Shown in pieces: positions 1 to 7,495 of a DNA stretch of 56,881 nt. Numbering within the stretch: the first letter of the stretch is position 1; every line of letters starts with the position of its first letter. The DNA is from Rhodospirillales bacterium (GTDB lineage Bacteria; Pseudomonadota; Alphaproteobacteria; Acetobacterales; Acetobacteraceae): the NCBI GenBank assembly GCA_028869995.1, contig JAGWQN010000112.1, positions 1 through 56,881 of the forward strand, in the 5' to 3' direction. The notes under the pieces are model-generated. The model was not told where the DNA came from, made no database searches, and saw nothing but the letters and a program-made list of their open reading frames with translations. A program made the translations under genes and the position numbers.

Positions 1-1
1 C

Positions 2-172
2 AAGCCCTTCGACCCATCCGCCGGGGCGCTGCCGCCGATACGCGCGAGCCTCGCCGAGGCCCAGGTCGGGGGTAGCGGCCTGCGCCTGCTGCGCCACGCC
101 TGCGACGCCATCGCCTATAGCACGAGCGGAGGCCTCAACCGTCTGGCTCTGGTGATACAGCCGCGTGGTTGA
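2..172 (+). CDS. Anti-sigma regulatory factor / serine-protein kinase ATPase domain, C-terminal fragment
   Basis: The window opens inside this gene; 56 codons and a TGA are visible and the 5' part is outside. The fragment has a loop with KPFDPSA, then GGSGLRLL and a closing strand NRLALVIQ. This matches the end of the HATPase_c_2 fold of RsbW-type anti-sigma kinases, where a G-rich GLGL-type segment closes the nucleotide lid. Proteins of this type bind ATP and either hold a sigma factor or phosphorylate an STAS-domain antagonist in the cytosol. The partner cannot be seen here. It could equally be the ATPase domain of a larger stress-response phosphatase or kinase. Confidence 0.6.
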   Translation, partial: KPFDPSAGALPPIRASLAEAQVGGSGLRLLRHACDAIAYSTSGGLNRLALVIQPRG

Positions 173-335
173 CCGGCGGCCACGCGGTTCGCCTCACGAG
201 ATCGCGCGTGCGGTGCGTGGGGTGGCCTGGACGGCAAGATGGAAAACCCCTCTGGCACGATCACCGTCGCCGTGCTCGACATAGATCTGGCTGAGCGCGC
301 TGGCTCCGTGGCAAAACGGCAGCGATGAACCACGC
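173..335. other. Intergenic stretch upstream of the LacI-type gene
   Basis: This 163-base stretch has no recognised gene. A 30-codon open frame from an ATG at 239 could be read but has no family I recognise and no good ribosome-binding site. No palindrome of LacI type was found here, so autoregulation of the next gene is not supported by the sequence. Confidence 0.4.
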
Positions 336-1481
336 ATGAAAGAAGGCATTCCGGTGGGCGTGCACGCCGCGAAGAAGAACGCGCGGCAGGAAAAAGCGGT
401 CGGCCTGCGTGACGTTGCGCGGATGGCGGGCGTATCCACCGCGACGGTCTCGCGTGTCCTGAACGCACCCGAACGGGTGTCGGCAACGCTGCGCGAGCGT
501 GTGGCGGCGGCCTCCGCGAGGCTCGGGTGGGTGCCGGACGGCGCGGCCCGGGCCCTCGCGACCCGCCGTAGCGGCGCTGTCGGCGCCGTGTTCCCCACGC
601 TATCCCACGGCGACTTTGCGCGGGCGGCGGAAGCGCTCCAAGGGGAGCTCACGAAGCGGGGTTACGCGTTGCTGCTTGCGTGCTCCCACTATGATCCTCT
701 GCAGGAACAGCTGCTCGTGCGGCAATTCGTCGAACGAGGCGTCGATGCCGTGGTGCTTGTGGGCAACGTCCACGATCCGCGGACCATCGAGTTACTCGAG
801 CGGCGCAATGTCCCCTATGTGAAGACCTTCAACTACGACCCGGAGTGGCGACACCATTCCGTCGGGCCGGACAACCGGCGGGCCATGCGTGACTTGACGC
901 GCTATCTCCTGCGGCTCGGTCACCGTCGCTTCGGCATGATTGCCCAGTCGGTTGATCACAACGATCGCGCGGCGGCGCGACAACAGGGCGTGCGCGACGC
1001 GCTTTCGGAAGAAGGCCTGTCCGTGCGGCCCCACCATTTTGTCGAGGGGCGCTGGAGCATCAGCGAAGGGCGCGCCGCGTTCCGGCAGATCATCAAGAAA
1101 AAGCCGTGGCCGACCGCTGTCATCTGCGGCAATGCTTATCTTGCAATCGGCGCCGTGCTGGAGGCGATGCAGCGCGGGATCAAGCTGCCTCGGGATATGT
1201 CTATCGTCGGCTACGATGACATCGAAATGATGCAGGAATTGCCTGTCCCGATCACGACACTTCGTGTCCGGAGCGACGAGGTCGGCCGCCTGGCCGGCGA
1301 CTATGTCCTCGCAAGACTCGGCGGCCATCAACCCTCGACCGATCTCGAATGCGCGGTCGAGATCATCGAGCGTTCGTCGTCCGGTCCCGCGCCGCGCGGC
1401 TCGCCGCGAAAAGTGCTGGCGTCCGTTCCAAAGGCCAAAGCATCCGCGCCCGATCGGGGTGTGGGTGGCCGCGATAGGTGA
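336..1481 (+). CDS. LacI/GalR-family transcriptional regulator
   Basis: This is a 381-residue DNA-binding repressor-type protein. Residues about 23-70 form the LacI helix-turn-helix (GLRDVARMAGVSTATVSRVLN) and hinge. The rest is a periplasmic-binding-protein-like sensor domain ending in the usual SIVGYDDIE segment and a polar tail. The first ATG is used; the site in front of it is weak, and residues 1-22 are basic and may be dispensable. The nearest candidate targets are the divergent MaoC and CoA-transferase genes at about 2.75 and 3.18 kb, whose shared upstream region carries two LacI-type palindromes. The regulatory link is inferred. The effector is unknown, perhaps an organic acid or a CoA-linked metabolite. 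Confidence 0.9.
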   Translation: MKEGIPVGVHAAKKNARQEKAVGLRDVARMAGVSTATVSRVLNAPERVSATLRERVAAASARLGWVPDGAARALATRRSGAVGAVFPTLSHGDFARAAEALQGELTKRGYALLLACSHYDPLQEQLLVRQFVERGVDAVVLVGNVHDPRTIELLERRNVPYVKTFNYDPEWRHHSVGPDNRRAMRDLTRYLLRLGHRRFGMIAQSVDHNDRAAARQQGVRDALSEEGLSVRPHHFVEGRWSISEGRAAFRQIIKKKPWPTAVICGNAYLAIGAVLEAMQRGIKLPRDMSIVGYDDIEMMQELPVPITTLRVRSDEVGRLAGDYVLARLGGHQPSTDLECAVEIIERSSSGPAPRGSPRKVLASVPKAKASAPDRGVGGRDR

Positions 1482-1547
1482 GCCGTCGATCAGGGCTTTC
1501 CGGGAGCGCTTCATGGTCCGGGCACTGCGAGCCAGGACGACATCCTG

Positions 1548-1564
1548 CCCGGCCCCAAGCCGGG
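1548..1564. terminator. Possible hairpin between convergent genes
   Basis: CCCGGC and GCCGGG form a 6-bp stem around a 5-base loop, between the LacI gene and the convergent DUF4286-like gene. There is no T-tract, so a terminator role is only suggested by position. Confidence 0.3.
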
Positions 1565-1599
1565 AAGCGGGGGCACACTCGAGGCGCAACCGTCTTCCG

Positions 1600-2289
1600 T
1601 TACGGATGGCTGCCGCCCGTCAGCGAGAACTGCAAGGCATAGGTGCCGCGGCGCCAGCCATCCTTGTTTTTTGCACGCGCAAGAGCGCGATCCGCGCCTG
1701 CGCCCTCGCGCGTTTCGCGGAGGGTCCCAGCGTCGAGGGCTTCGACCAGAAGGATCCAATCCGCCACCTCGTCGGACGCTCCCCGCAAGGCCTTCTCCGC
1801 CGTTCTTCTCATGCTGTCCCCGGGGCGTCCGTGGAGCAAATGAACACCCGTGATTCCGGGCGTCTCCATCAACGCGCGCATCACCTCGGCCTCCATGGCC
1901 GCTCGGTATTCGGCGTGATCCGCGGCGGCGGATTGCAGGCGGATGGTTTCGATCACGCCGCCCTCACCCTGCCCGAGGCTCAGAGCCACGTCGCAGATGG
2001 TCCGGCTGGTATCGCGAAACTCGGCCACAACGCGGCGCGTCCAGGACGAGGGATCATCCAGGCGCGCAAGATACGCCGGCGAAGTCAGTGTCGCGGAGGT
2101 CTCCGTCTCGTAGAAGTTGAAATATTTCGGCGAACCTTCGATCGCCGTGTAGCGTCGCCCACGCAGGAACCCAGGCACGGCCATGCGCTCGGGTATATGC
2201 TCGCGGACATGCCACGCTGCGAATTGCGCATCGGCACCCGGTGCGACCCCGTTCCAGATGGCGAGCACGCCGCTTCCCAAAAGTCCCAT
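1600..2289 (-). CDS. DUF4286-like dimeric alpha-beta barrel protein
   Basis: The product has 229 residues if it starts at the ATG at 2289, which overlaps the TGA of the upstream MaoC gene by one base (TGATG). That coupling is why I prefer it to an ATG ten codons upstream. The N-terminal half carries HVREHIPERMAVPGF and GRRYTAIEG, the pattern of DUF4286 and related EthD-like ferredoxin-fold proteins; a second similar half follows (RAAMEAEVM...ITGVHLL). Such proteins are usually small cytosolic enzymes or binding proteins next to oxidative or CoA-dependent degradation genes. The exact reaction is not known. Its partner here is a MaoC hydratase. Confidence 0.75.
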   Translation of the reverse strand: MGLLGSGVLAIWNGVAPGADAQFAAWHVREHIPERMAVPGFLRGRRYTAIEGSPKYFNFYETETSATLTSPAYLARLDDPSSWTRRVVAEFRDTSRTICDVALSLGQGEGGVIETIRLQSAAADHAEYRAAMEAEVMRALMETPGITGVHLLHGRPGDSMRRTAEKALRGASDEVADWILLVEALDAGTLRETREGAGADRALARAKNKDGWRRGTYALQFSLTGGSHP

Positions 2290-2750
2290 CAGGCGTCCGC
2301 CGCGAGTTTCTTGGCCCACCGCATGACGTGCCGCCCGACCGCGACCGTTTCGCCGTGCTGGTTGACCGCATCCACGTCGGCCAGGCTGCGGCCGCGCATT
2401 TTATCGACTTCAACCACGCGATAATGCACGGTTACCGTATCGCCAAGGAGGACGGGTTTGAGGAAGCGAATCTTGTCATAGCCGGCAGAGACTGGAAAAT
2501 CGGTCAGGTCTTCGCGATGGATGACGTGTGCAATGCTGATGGTCGAGGCCGTCGACATAAAACCGACAAGAAGCGCGCCATGCGCAATGCGGCCACCGAG
2601 GTTGGACTTGGCCTTCATGTACTGATCGTTCACATGGGTGTCGCTGAAATCGCCCGTAATGCCGGCGAAGAGCGTGACATCGGTCTCCCCGACGGTCTTG
2701 GCGAACGTGTAGTGCTGTCCGACCTCCACGAAATCCAGTCCTGATGGCAT
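2289..2750 (-). CDS. MaoC-like (R)-specific enoyl-CoA hydratase/dehydratase
   Basis: This 153-residue protein is of MaoC/hot-dog type. It has ETDVTLFAGITGDFSDTHVND, containing the catalytic-type D...H pattern, then GGRIAHGALLVGFMST, the classic hydratase-2 segment. Members hydrate trans-2-enoyl-CoA or a similar acyl thioester. The ATG at 2750 is chosen because AAGGAA lies upstream at good spacing and the fold begins at once. The open frame continues another 130 codons upstream but with no family match. It is co-transcribed with the DUF4286-like gene and divergent from the CoA-transferase, so a short CoA-dependent carboxylic acid pathway is likely. The substrate is unknown. Confidence 0.85.
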   Translation of the reverse strand: MPSGLDFVEVGQHYTFAKTVGETDVTLFAGITGDFSDTHVNDQYMKAKSNLGGRIAHGALLVGFMSTASTISIAHVIHREDLTDFPVSAGYDKIRFLKPVLLGDTVTVHYRVVEVDKMRGRSLADVDAVNQHGETVAVGRHVMRWAKKLAADA

Positions 2751-3062
2751 GACGACGTTTTCCTTATGGATCTTTTGGTTGCGATCTAAAATCGACGTGC
2801 CCCGACTGCTTTGGGCGAGCAACCCCATTCCGTCATCCTGCGGCACGATCTCAACGACGTCTGGGGTCCGCGTAGGACCGTCGGGCGGAACCGGTGGTTG
2901 GCCCCGAGCCGCAGCCCGATCGGGCTGGCGTTGACCAACCGCTCCACCTCGCCGAGCGCACGGGCCGAGCAACGTTGCGCCGCCGATCATGCCAGGGGCC
3001 GCCCGGTGAGCGTGACCTGCCTCGGAGCCAAGCGGCTGCGCGTCATTCGAAGGATACCGATC

Positions 3063-3078
3063 GTGTATCCGGTTACGC
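3063..3078. promoter_or_regulatory. LacI-type operator candidate, distal copy
   Basis: GTGTATCCGGTTACGC is an imperfect palindrome centred on CC/GG, with 6 of 8 half-site positions paired. It resembles the TGTAxCCGGxTACA element 72 bases downstream, and both have the central CG of LacI-family operators. Two sites at this spacing could allow looping. Confidence 0.45.
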
Positions 3079-3141
3079 TTGTCGGAAGGCGACGCCCTGT
3101 CAAGCGGCTTTCTCTTGCTGGAAGCGGCGGAGATGGGCATA

Positions 3142-3155
3142 TGTAGCCGGTTACA
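3142..3155. promoter_or_regulatory. LacI-type operator candidate, proximal copy
   Basis: TGTAGCCGGTTACA is a palindrome with 6 of 7 half-site positions paired and a central CG. It lies 25 bases before the CoA-transferase ATG, a position where a bound repressor would block transcription. The LacI-type gene at 336-1481 is the obvious candidate regulator. Confidence 0.55.
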
Positions 3156-3180
3156 GAATTAGTCACAGGTAGCCGAGCCC

Positions 3181-4818
3181 ATGCAGGTGATCACAGCCGA
3201 CCAGGCCTCGGCCTTGGTTCGTTCCGGTGACAACATCCTCGTCAGCGGCTCAGGCGGCGGGCATGCGGTGCCCGAGGCCATCCTCGAGGCTCTCGAGCAA
3301 CGCTTCCTGCAATCCGGGCAACCTCGCGACCTTTGCCTCATCCATGTCGTCGGCCTTGGTGACCGGGCGACCAAGGGGGCCGCGCGCTTCGCTCATGCGG
3401 GCATGCTTCGCCGCAGTATCACCAGCGCCCTGATCGACAGTCCACCGCTGATTGACCTCGCCCTGCGCGATGACATGGAATCCTACACGCTGCCGCAGGG
3501 CGTGCTGTCGCAGATCATGCGCGAGATGGCGGCGGGACGCCCGGGCCTGATCACCCGAACCGGATTGCATACCTTCGTCGATCCGCGCCACGGTGGTGGA
3601 CGCCAGAGCCCCAGCGCGCGCGAGGATCTCGTCGAGGTGATCGACATCGGCGGTGAGGAATGGCTGCGGTTCAAACCCTTCCCGCTCGATGTGGTGTTCC
3701 TTCGCGGAACGACCGCGGACGAGAACGGGAACATCACCATGGAGCATGAGGCCGTCCCATGCGAAATGATCTCATGCGCGCAGGCAGCACGGCGCCAGGG
3801 TGCGGCGGTCGTCGTTCAGGTAAAGAGGCTTGCCCGGCGGGCCACGCTCTCACCGCGCCTCGTTAAAATTCCTGGTATCCTTGTGGATTATGTGGTGATC
3901 GATCCGGCTCAGCAGCAAACGTATCATACCGATTACAACGCGAGCTATGCGGGCGAGTTGCGGGTGCCGGTCGATGGCCTGCGCCGGCTGCCCTTCGATC
4001 ATCGCAAGATCATTGCCCGCCGGGCGGCGATGGAACTCATCCCTGGAGCCGTCTGCAACCTTGGAGCCGGCATCAGCACGGGAATTTCGGCCATCGCGGC
4101 CGAAGAAGACATTCTCGATCTGATCGTCCTTACCAATGAACAGGGCTTCATCGGTGGAGCCCCGCTGACGGGGCCGGATTCCGGTGCGTCGCAAAACTAC
4201 GATGCCGTGGTCGACCAGCCCTACCAGTTTGACTTCTACGATGGCGGTGGCCTGGACGTCGCTTTCTTGTCCGCGGCGGAGGTTGATCCGGCTGGTAACG
4301 TGAATATCAGCCGGTTCGGCTCAAAGATTGTCGGGATCGGCGGCTTCATCAATATCAGCCAACATGCGCGTAAGGTGGTCTTCAGCGGCACGTTCAGTGC
4401 CGGCGGCCTGCAGGTTGCGTGTGACAATGGTGGGTTGCGTATCATTACAGAAGGCAGGCACAGCAAGTTCGTCACTCACGTCGAACAGGTTTGCTATCAC
4501 GCAAGCTTTGCCGAACAAGAAGGAAGAACGGCGCTCTTTGTCACGGAGCGCGGGGTCTTTCGATCGACGGGCGGAAGGTTGGAACTCATCGAGATCGCTC
4601 CCGGCATCGACCTCCAGCGCGACATTCTCGACCGGATGGCATTTCGACCCGAGGTGAGTGCGCGTTTGCAGCCGATGGACGCCCGGTTGTTCCGCCCTGA
4701 GCCGATCGGCTTGCGGGCCGACCTTGAAAAAGGGCAGCGATACGCCCGTACGCCGAGGCGCAGGCTCGCGGACGCCCTTCACGCTGCGCCGGGGGCCGCG
4801 CCAAGCCACTCGATATAA
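3181..4818 (+). CDS. Family I CoA-transferase, fused alpha and beta domains (propionate/acetate CoA-transferase type)
   Basis: The 545 residues cover both halves of a family I CoA-transferase (YdiF/propionate CoA-transferase type), which moves CoA between short-chain acyl-CoA and free acids. The N-terminal half has VSGSGGGHAVPEAI and FLRGTTADENGNI. The C-terminal half begins near residue 285 (PGAVCNLGAGIST), and TNEQGFIGG holds Glu320, the expected catalytic glutamate that forms the glutamyl-CoA thioester. The length fits the fused single-chain class. The ATG follows a weak ACAGG. The enzyme is divergent from the MaoC/DUF4286 pair, with LacI-type operators between, so it probably activates an acid that the MaoC enzyme then hydrates or dehydrates. 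Exact acyl specificity cannot be read from the sequence. Confidence 0.9.
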   Translation: MQVITADQASALVRSGDNILVSGSGGGHAVPEAILEALEQRFLQSGQPRDLCLIHVVGLGDRATKGAARFAHAGMLRRSITSALIDSPPLIDLALRDDMESYTLPQGVLSQIMREMAAGRPGLITRTGLHTFVDPRHGGGRQSPSAREDLVEVIDIGGEEWLRFKPFPLDVVFLRGTTADENGNITMEHEAVPCEMISCAQAARRQGAAVVVQVKRLARRATLSPRLVKIPGILVDYVVIDPAQQQTYHTDYNASYAGELRVPVDGLRRLPFDHRKIIARRAAMELIPGAVCNLGAGISTGISAIAAEEDILDLIVLTNEQGFIGGAPLTGPDSGASQNYDAVVDQPYQFDFYDGGGLDVAFLSAAEVDPAGNVNISRFGSKIVGIGGFINISQHARKVVFSGTFSAGGLQVACDNGGLRIITEGRHSKFVTHVEQVCYHASFAEQEGRTALFVTERGVFRSTGGRLELIEIAPGIDLQRDILDRMAFRPEVSARLQPMDARLFRPEPIGLRADLEKGQRYARTPRRRLADALHAAPGAAPSHSI

Positions 4819-4970
4819 AACCACGGGCGGACGATCCAGGGCCACGCCCTCCCGGCTTCGTCTGTTGCCGATCGGGGAAGCGATGGGCATGTCTTCGTCG
4901 GGCATAAGGGTGAGCGACCCGTGCGGCGCGCACGTCATCGGCGTGTCTTGCTTGAAAGTCAGGTGGCTCG

Positions 4971-4990
4971 TTTTCGATCGGTATCGAAAA
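4971..4990. repeat. Inverted repeat TTTTCGAT-4-ATCGAAAA
   Basis: Two perfect 8-base arms are separated by CGGT. The left arm is preceded by CG, giving CGTTTTC, which recurs 25 bases further on in the next inverted repeat. It lies about 60 bases before the PEP-CTERM-like gene and is a possible operator. Confidence 0.5.
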
Positions 4991-4993
4991 AAC

Positions 4994-5012
4994 CGTTTTC
5001 GGAATGAAAACG
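4994..5012. repeat. Inverted repeat CGTTTTC-5-GAAAACG
   Basis: Perfect 7-base arms surround a GGAAT spacer, only 3 bases after the previous inverted repeat. The pair together looks like a tandem binding site for a dimeric regulator. Confidence 0.5.
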
Positions 5013-5051
5013 TCTTGGTAAGAAGCCGTTCAAAGCGCATGGAGTGCGAGG

Positions 5052-5530
5052 ATGACAGTCGTGCGGCTCAAAAAGCATGCGTCTGCGCAGAGCCCGGTCT
5101 GCCCGCGCCTGGCCTTTCAACCGTCGCAAGGTCTTCTTGCCGCTCTGGTATCCATGGCGCTCAGCCTCGCCTTGGCTCAGACAGCCAAAGCCGGGTACGT
5201 GGTCGATCTCTACCAGGACGGTGCCAATGTGGTGGCCACAGGCAGCGGATCGATCAATACCGCCGCTCTGACATCGGCCTTCCCACGTCCTATTCGTCCG
5301 GAAAGTCGCTGGGAACGAGCACGGCGACCTGGAACAACACCACCTTGTACAATCTGGGAGTCGTTGACGGCACATCGGTTTGGACCTGGGGCACGGGTGC
5401 GAACGCCGACAGCTTTACCCTGCATATCGGCCCGACCGCCGTTGCCGAACCCCCGACTTGGCTGATCCTGCTTCTCGCTGCCGCCTCGATCGGCGCCGCG
5501 CGATACGCTCGCCGACCCCAAGCCGCATGA
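5052..5530 (+). pseudogene. PEP-CTERM-like exported protein, internally deleted and frameshifted
   Basis: The 5' part starts with an ATG, a signal peptide (LLAALVSMALSLALAQTAKA) and AGYVVDLYQDGANVVATGSG, a beginning typical of PEP-CTERM exported proteins. That frame goes off after NTAALT. In the +1 frame the family's ending appears at once: LPTSYSSGKSLGTST, VWTWGTGANADSFTLHIG, then AEPPTWLILLLAAASIGAARYARR, a C-terminal sorting signal of PEP, membrane segment and basic tail. The middle section usual in relatives (roughly 80 residues) is missing and the two ends are out of frame near 5270, as expected after a deletion. The sorting motif is AEPPTW rather than PEP-S/T-W. A sequencing error alone would not explain the missing middle. 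Confidence 0.6.
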
Positions 5531-5579
5531 TCGTTCCGCTCGGGCGGAGAACCGGGGAGCCGTAGGCCCGACCTCATGC

Positions 5580-5601
5580 TCCCCCGTCCTGGCACGGGGG
5601 A
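5580..5601. terminator. Hairpin between convergent PEP-CTERM remnant and ABC ATPase gene
   Basis: TCCCCCGT and ACGGGGGA form a perfect 8-bp stem around a 6-base loop, about 100 bases past the end of the peptide-transporter operon. There is no T-run. Its location between convergent units suggests a 3' end signal or transcript stabiliser. Confidence 0.4.
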
Positions 5602-5699
5602 TCGGGCGAGCCGCCGGGCCGACGACACGGATGCGGGTGTGTCCGCAGAACGCCCTGCCTCGACCGTCCATGATGGGCAGCACCCGGTGGCCGGCGCCG

Positions 5700-6518
5700 T
5701 CAGCGGGCGGCCTCCTGCCCCGGAGCGGTCGACCCCTGCAGGGATCGTGGGCGCGGCGGGAGAACGGCGCGGAGAAGCGTGCGTGTGTAGGCGTGCTGCG
5801 GATGGGCGAGGACGGCGTCCGCCGCCCCCTGCTCCACCACCTTGCCGGCGTTCATCACCGCCACGCGATCGCAAAGCTGACGTACCACGGCCAGGTTGTG
5901 CGAGACGAACAGGAACGCCAGCCCCTCGCGCTCGCGTAGCGCGGCGAGCAGATCGATGATCTGCGCCTGCACCGATACGTCCAGCGCCGAGGTTGGCTCG
6001 TCCAGCAACAGCGCCTTCGGGCCCGGCGCCAGGGCACGCGCGATGCAGACACGCTGCTTCTGACCGCCCGACAGCTCGTGCGGATAGCGCCACAGGAACT
6101 CCGCCGGCAGCCCCACCTCGTGCAGAAGCCCCTGCACGCGGTCGGCCAGCGCGCGGCGGGACAGGCGCGCCTGGATGCGCAGCGGCTCCGCGACCGCGGC
6201 GAACACGCTGGCGCGAGGATCGAGCGCGGCGTGTGGGTTCTGGAACACCGCCTGCACGCCCCGCCGCAACGGCGCCAGGGCACGGCCGGTGGCCCGGGTG
6301 ACGTCAACGCCCGCGAAACGAATGGTGCCGGACTCCGCCGCCTGCAGTCGCAGCAGGAGCCGCAGCAGCGTGGATTTGCCGCAACCGGACTCGCCCACCA
6401 GCCCCAGCGCCTCCCCCGGAGCGAGCGCCAGATCGACGCCGTCCACCGCCTTCACCCGTGCCCCGTGCGGCCGAGCGAAGCTGCAGTGCAGGGCCTGCGT
6501 CGCAAGCAACGGGGTCAT
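5700..6518 (-). CDS. Peptide-type ABC transporter ATP-binding protein (DppF/OppF type)
   Basis: This 272-residue ATPase of the dipeptide/oligopeptide importer class has Walker A GESGCGKST (residues 42-50), a Q-loop at VFQNPHAALDPR, ABC signature LSGGQKQR, Walker B LLLDEPTSALD and a switch histidine in VSHNLAVV. It powers uptake together with the ATPase encoded just upstream, whose TGA it overlaps (ATGA). It is the last gene of the minus-strand unit that starts at the AroM-LuxR regulator. The C-terminal extension typical of OppF is short, and a four-cysteine cluster binding Fe-S is not seen. Confidence 0.93.
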   Translation of the reverse strand: MTPLLATQALHCSFARPHGARVKAVDGVDLALAPGEALGLVGESGCGKSTLLRLLLRLQAAESGTIRFAGVDVTRATGRALAPLRRGVQAVFQNPHAALDPRASVFAAVAEPLRIQARLSRRALADRVQGLLHEVGLPAEFLWRYPHELSGGQKQRVCIARALAPGPKALLLDEPTSALDVSVQAQIIDLLAALREREGLAFLFVSHNLAVVRQLCDRVAVMNAGKVVEQGAADAVLAHPQHAYTRTLLRAVLPPRPRSLQGSTAPGQEAAR

Positions 6519-7495
6519 GGCGTGGCCGCGTAGCAGGCGACGCGATGGTCAGGGGCGGCCTCGACCAGGGCCGGCCGGCGCTCGCGGCAGACGGGCATCG
6601 CCAGGGCGCAACGCGGGTGAAAGCGGCAGCCGGCGGGGGGCGAGCGCAGGTTGGGAATGCTGCCGGCGATGCCGGCCGGGCGATGGTCCGGACGCTCCAG
6701 ATCGGGGACGGCGGCCAGCAGGCCCTGCGTGTAGGGATGCCGCGCTGCATCGAACAGCCGGTCGACCGGCGCGTCCTCCACCACGCAGCCGGCATACATC
6801 ACCACCACGCGCCGGCACACCGCGCCCACCACGCCCAGGTCGTGGGTGATCAGCAGCAGCGTCAGGTGCATGCGTGCGATCAGATCGGCGATCAGTGCCA
6901 ACACCTGGCTCTGCACCGTCACGTCCAGCGCGGTGGTCGGCTCGTCGGCCACCAGCAGCCGCGGCTCACCGGCCAGCGCCATGGCGATCAGCACGCGCTG
7001 GCGCATGCCGCCGGACAGGGTATGCGGGTAGCGGGCGAGCAGCGTCTCGGGCTCGGGCAGTTGCACCTGGCGCAGCAGCTCGACGGTGCGGGCGCGGATG
7101 GCGGCCTTTTCGGGCCGGCGGCCGGTGCCCGCGGCATGGGCGCGCAACACCTCGGCCATCTGCTGGCCGATGGTGAAAACCGGGTTGAGGTAGGTCACCG
7201 GGTCCTGGAACACCATGCCGATGCCGCCGCGGCGCAACGCGTCCAGCGCCGGGGGTGTCATCGTCAGCACGTCGTCGCCGGCGAAGCGGATCGCACCACC
7301 CAGCACCCGCGCGGGCGGCATCGGATTCAACCGCAGCAGGCTGCGGGCGAGCACCGACTTGCCGCAGCCGGTCTCGCCGACGATGCCGACCGACTCGCCT
7401 TCCTCGACGCGCAGGTCGATGCCGTCCAGCACCGTCGCGGTGCCCTCGAATCCGTCGAAGGCCAGGCGATAGGCTTCGATCTCCAAGAGGCTCAT
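6515..7495 (-). CDS. Peptide-type ABC transporter ATP-binding protein (DppD/OppD type)
   Basis: This 326-residue ATPase has Walker A GETGCGKS (residues 40-47), a Q-loop at VFQDPVTYLNP, signature LSGGMRQR, Walker B LLVADEPTTALD and a switch at LITHDLGVV. It ends with the oligopeptide-class C-terminal domain (PNLRSPPAGCRFHPRC), which normally contributes cysteines to an Fe-S site in DppD-like subunits. The ATG at 7495 overlaps the permease stop codon (ATGA). The frame is open far upstream through the permease gene, but homology begins here. It pairs with the DppF-type ATPase. Confidence 0.93.
   Translation of the reverse strand: MSLLEIEAYRLAFDGFEGTATVLDGIDLRVEEGESVGIVGETGCGKSVLARSLLRLNPMPPARVLGGAIRFAGDDVLTMTPPALDALRRGGIGMVFQDPVTYLNPVFTIGQQMAEVLRAHAAGTGRRPEKAAIRARTVELLRQVQLPEPETLLARYPHTLSGGMRQRVLIAMALAGEPRLLVADEPTTALDVTVQSQVLALIADLIARMHLTLLLITHDLGVVGAVCRRVVVMYAGCVVEDAPVDRLFDAARHPYTQGLLAAVPDLERPDHRPAGIAGSIPNLRSPPAGCRFHPRCALAMPVCRERRPALVEAAPDHRVACYAATP

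Larger units (their letters stand above)
2751..3180. other. 430-base divergent regulatory region
   Basis: This region separates the MaoC gene (minus) from the CoA-transferase (plus). I see no gene that can be supported; the open frames in it have no recognisable family. It carries two palindromes of LacI-operator type, listed separately, at its CoA-transferase end. Promoters for both directions should lie here, but no clear -35/-10 pair could be assigned by eye. Confidence 0.5.
4819..5051. other. Intergenic region upstream of the PEP-CTERM-like remnant
   Basis: This is 233 bases without a supported gene. Its downstream part is more AT-rich than the surroundings and holds two adjacent inverted repeats (4971-4990 and 4994-5012), listed separately. 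No T-tract follows either, so they look more like protein-binding sites than terminators. Confidence 0.4.

Noticed and set aside
2811-3146. Open frames in the MaoC/CoA-transferase intergenic region
   Set aside because: No domain, no good ribosome site, and they cross the operator palindromes; a decayed gene fragment cannot be excluded but is not supported.
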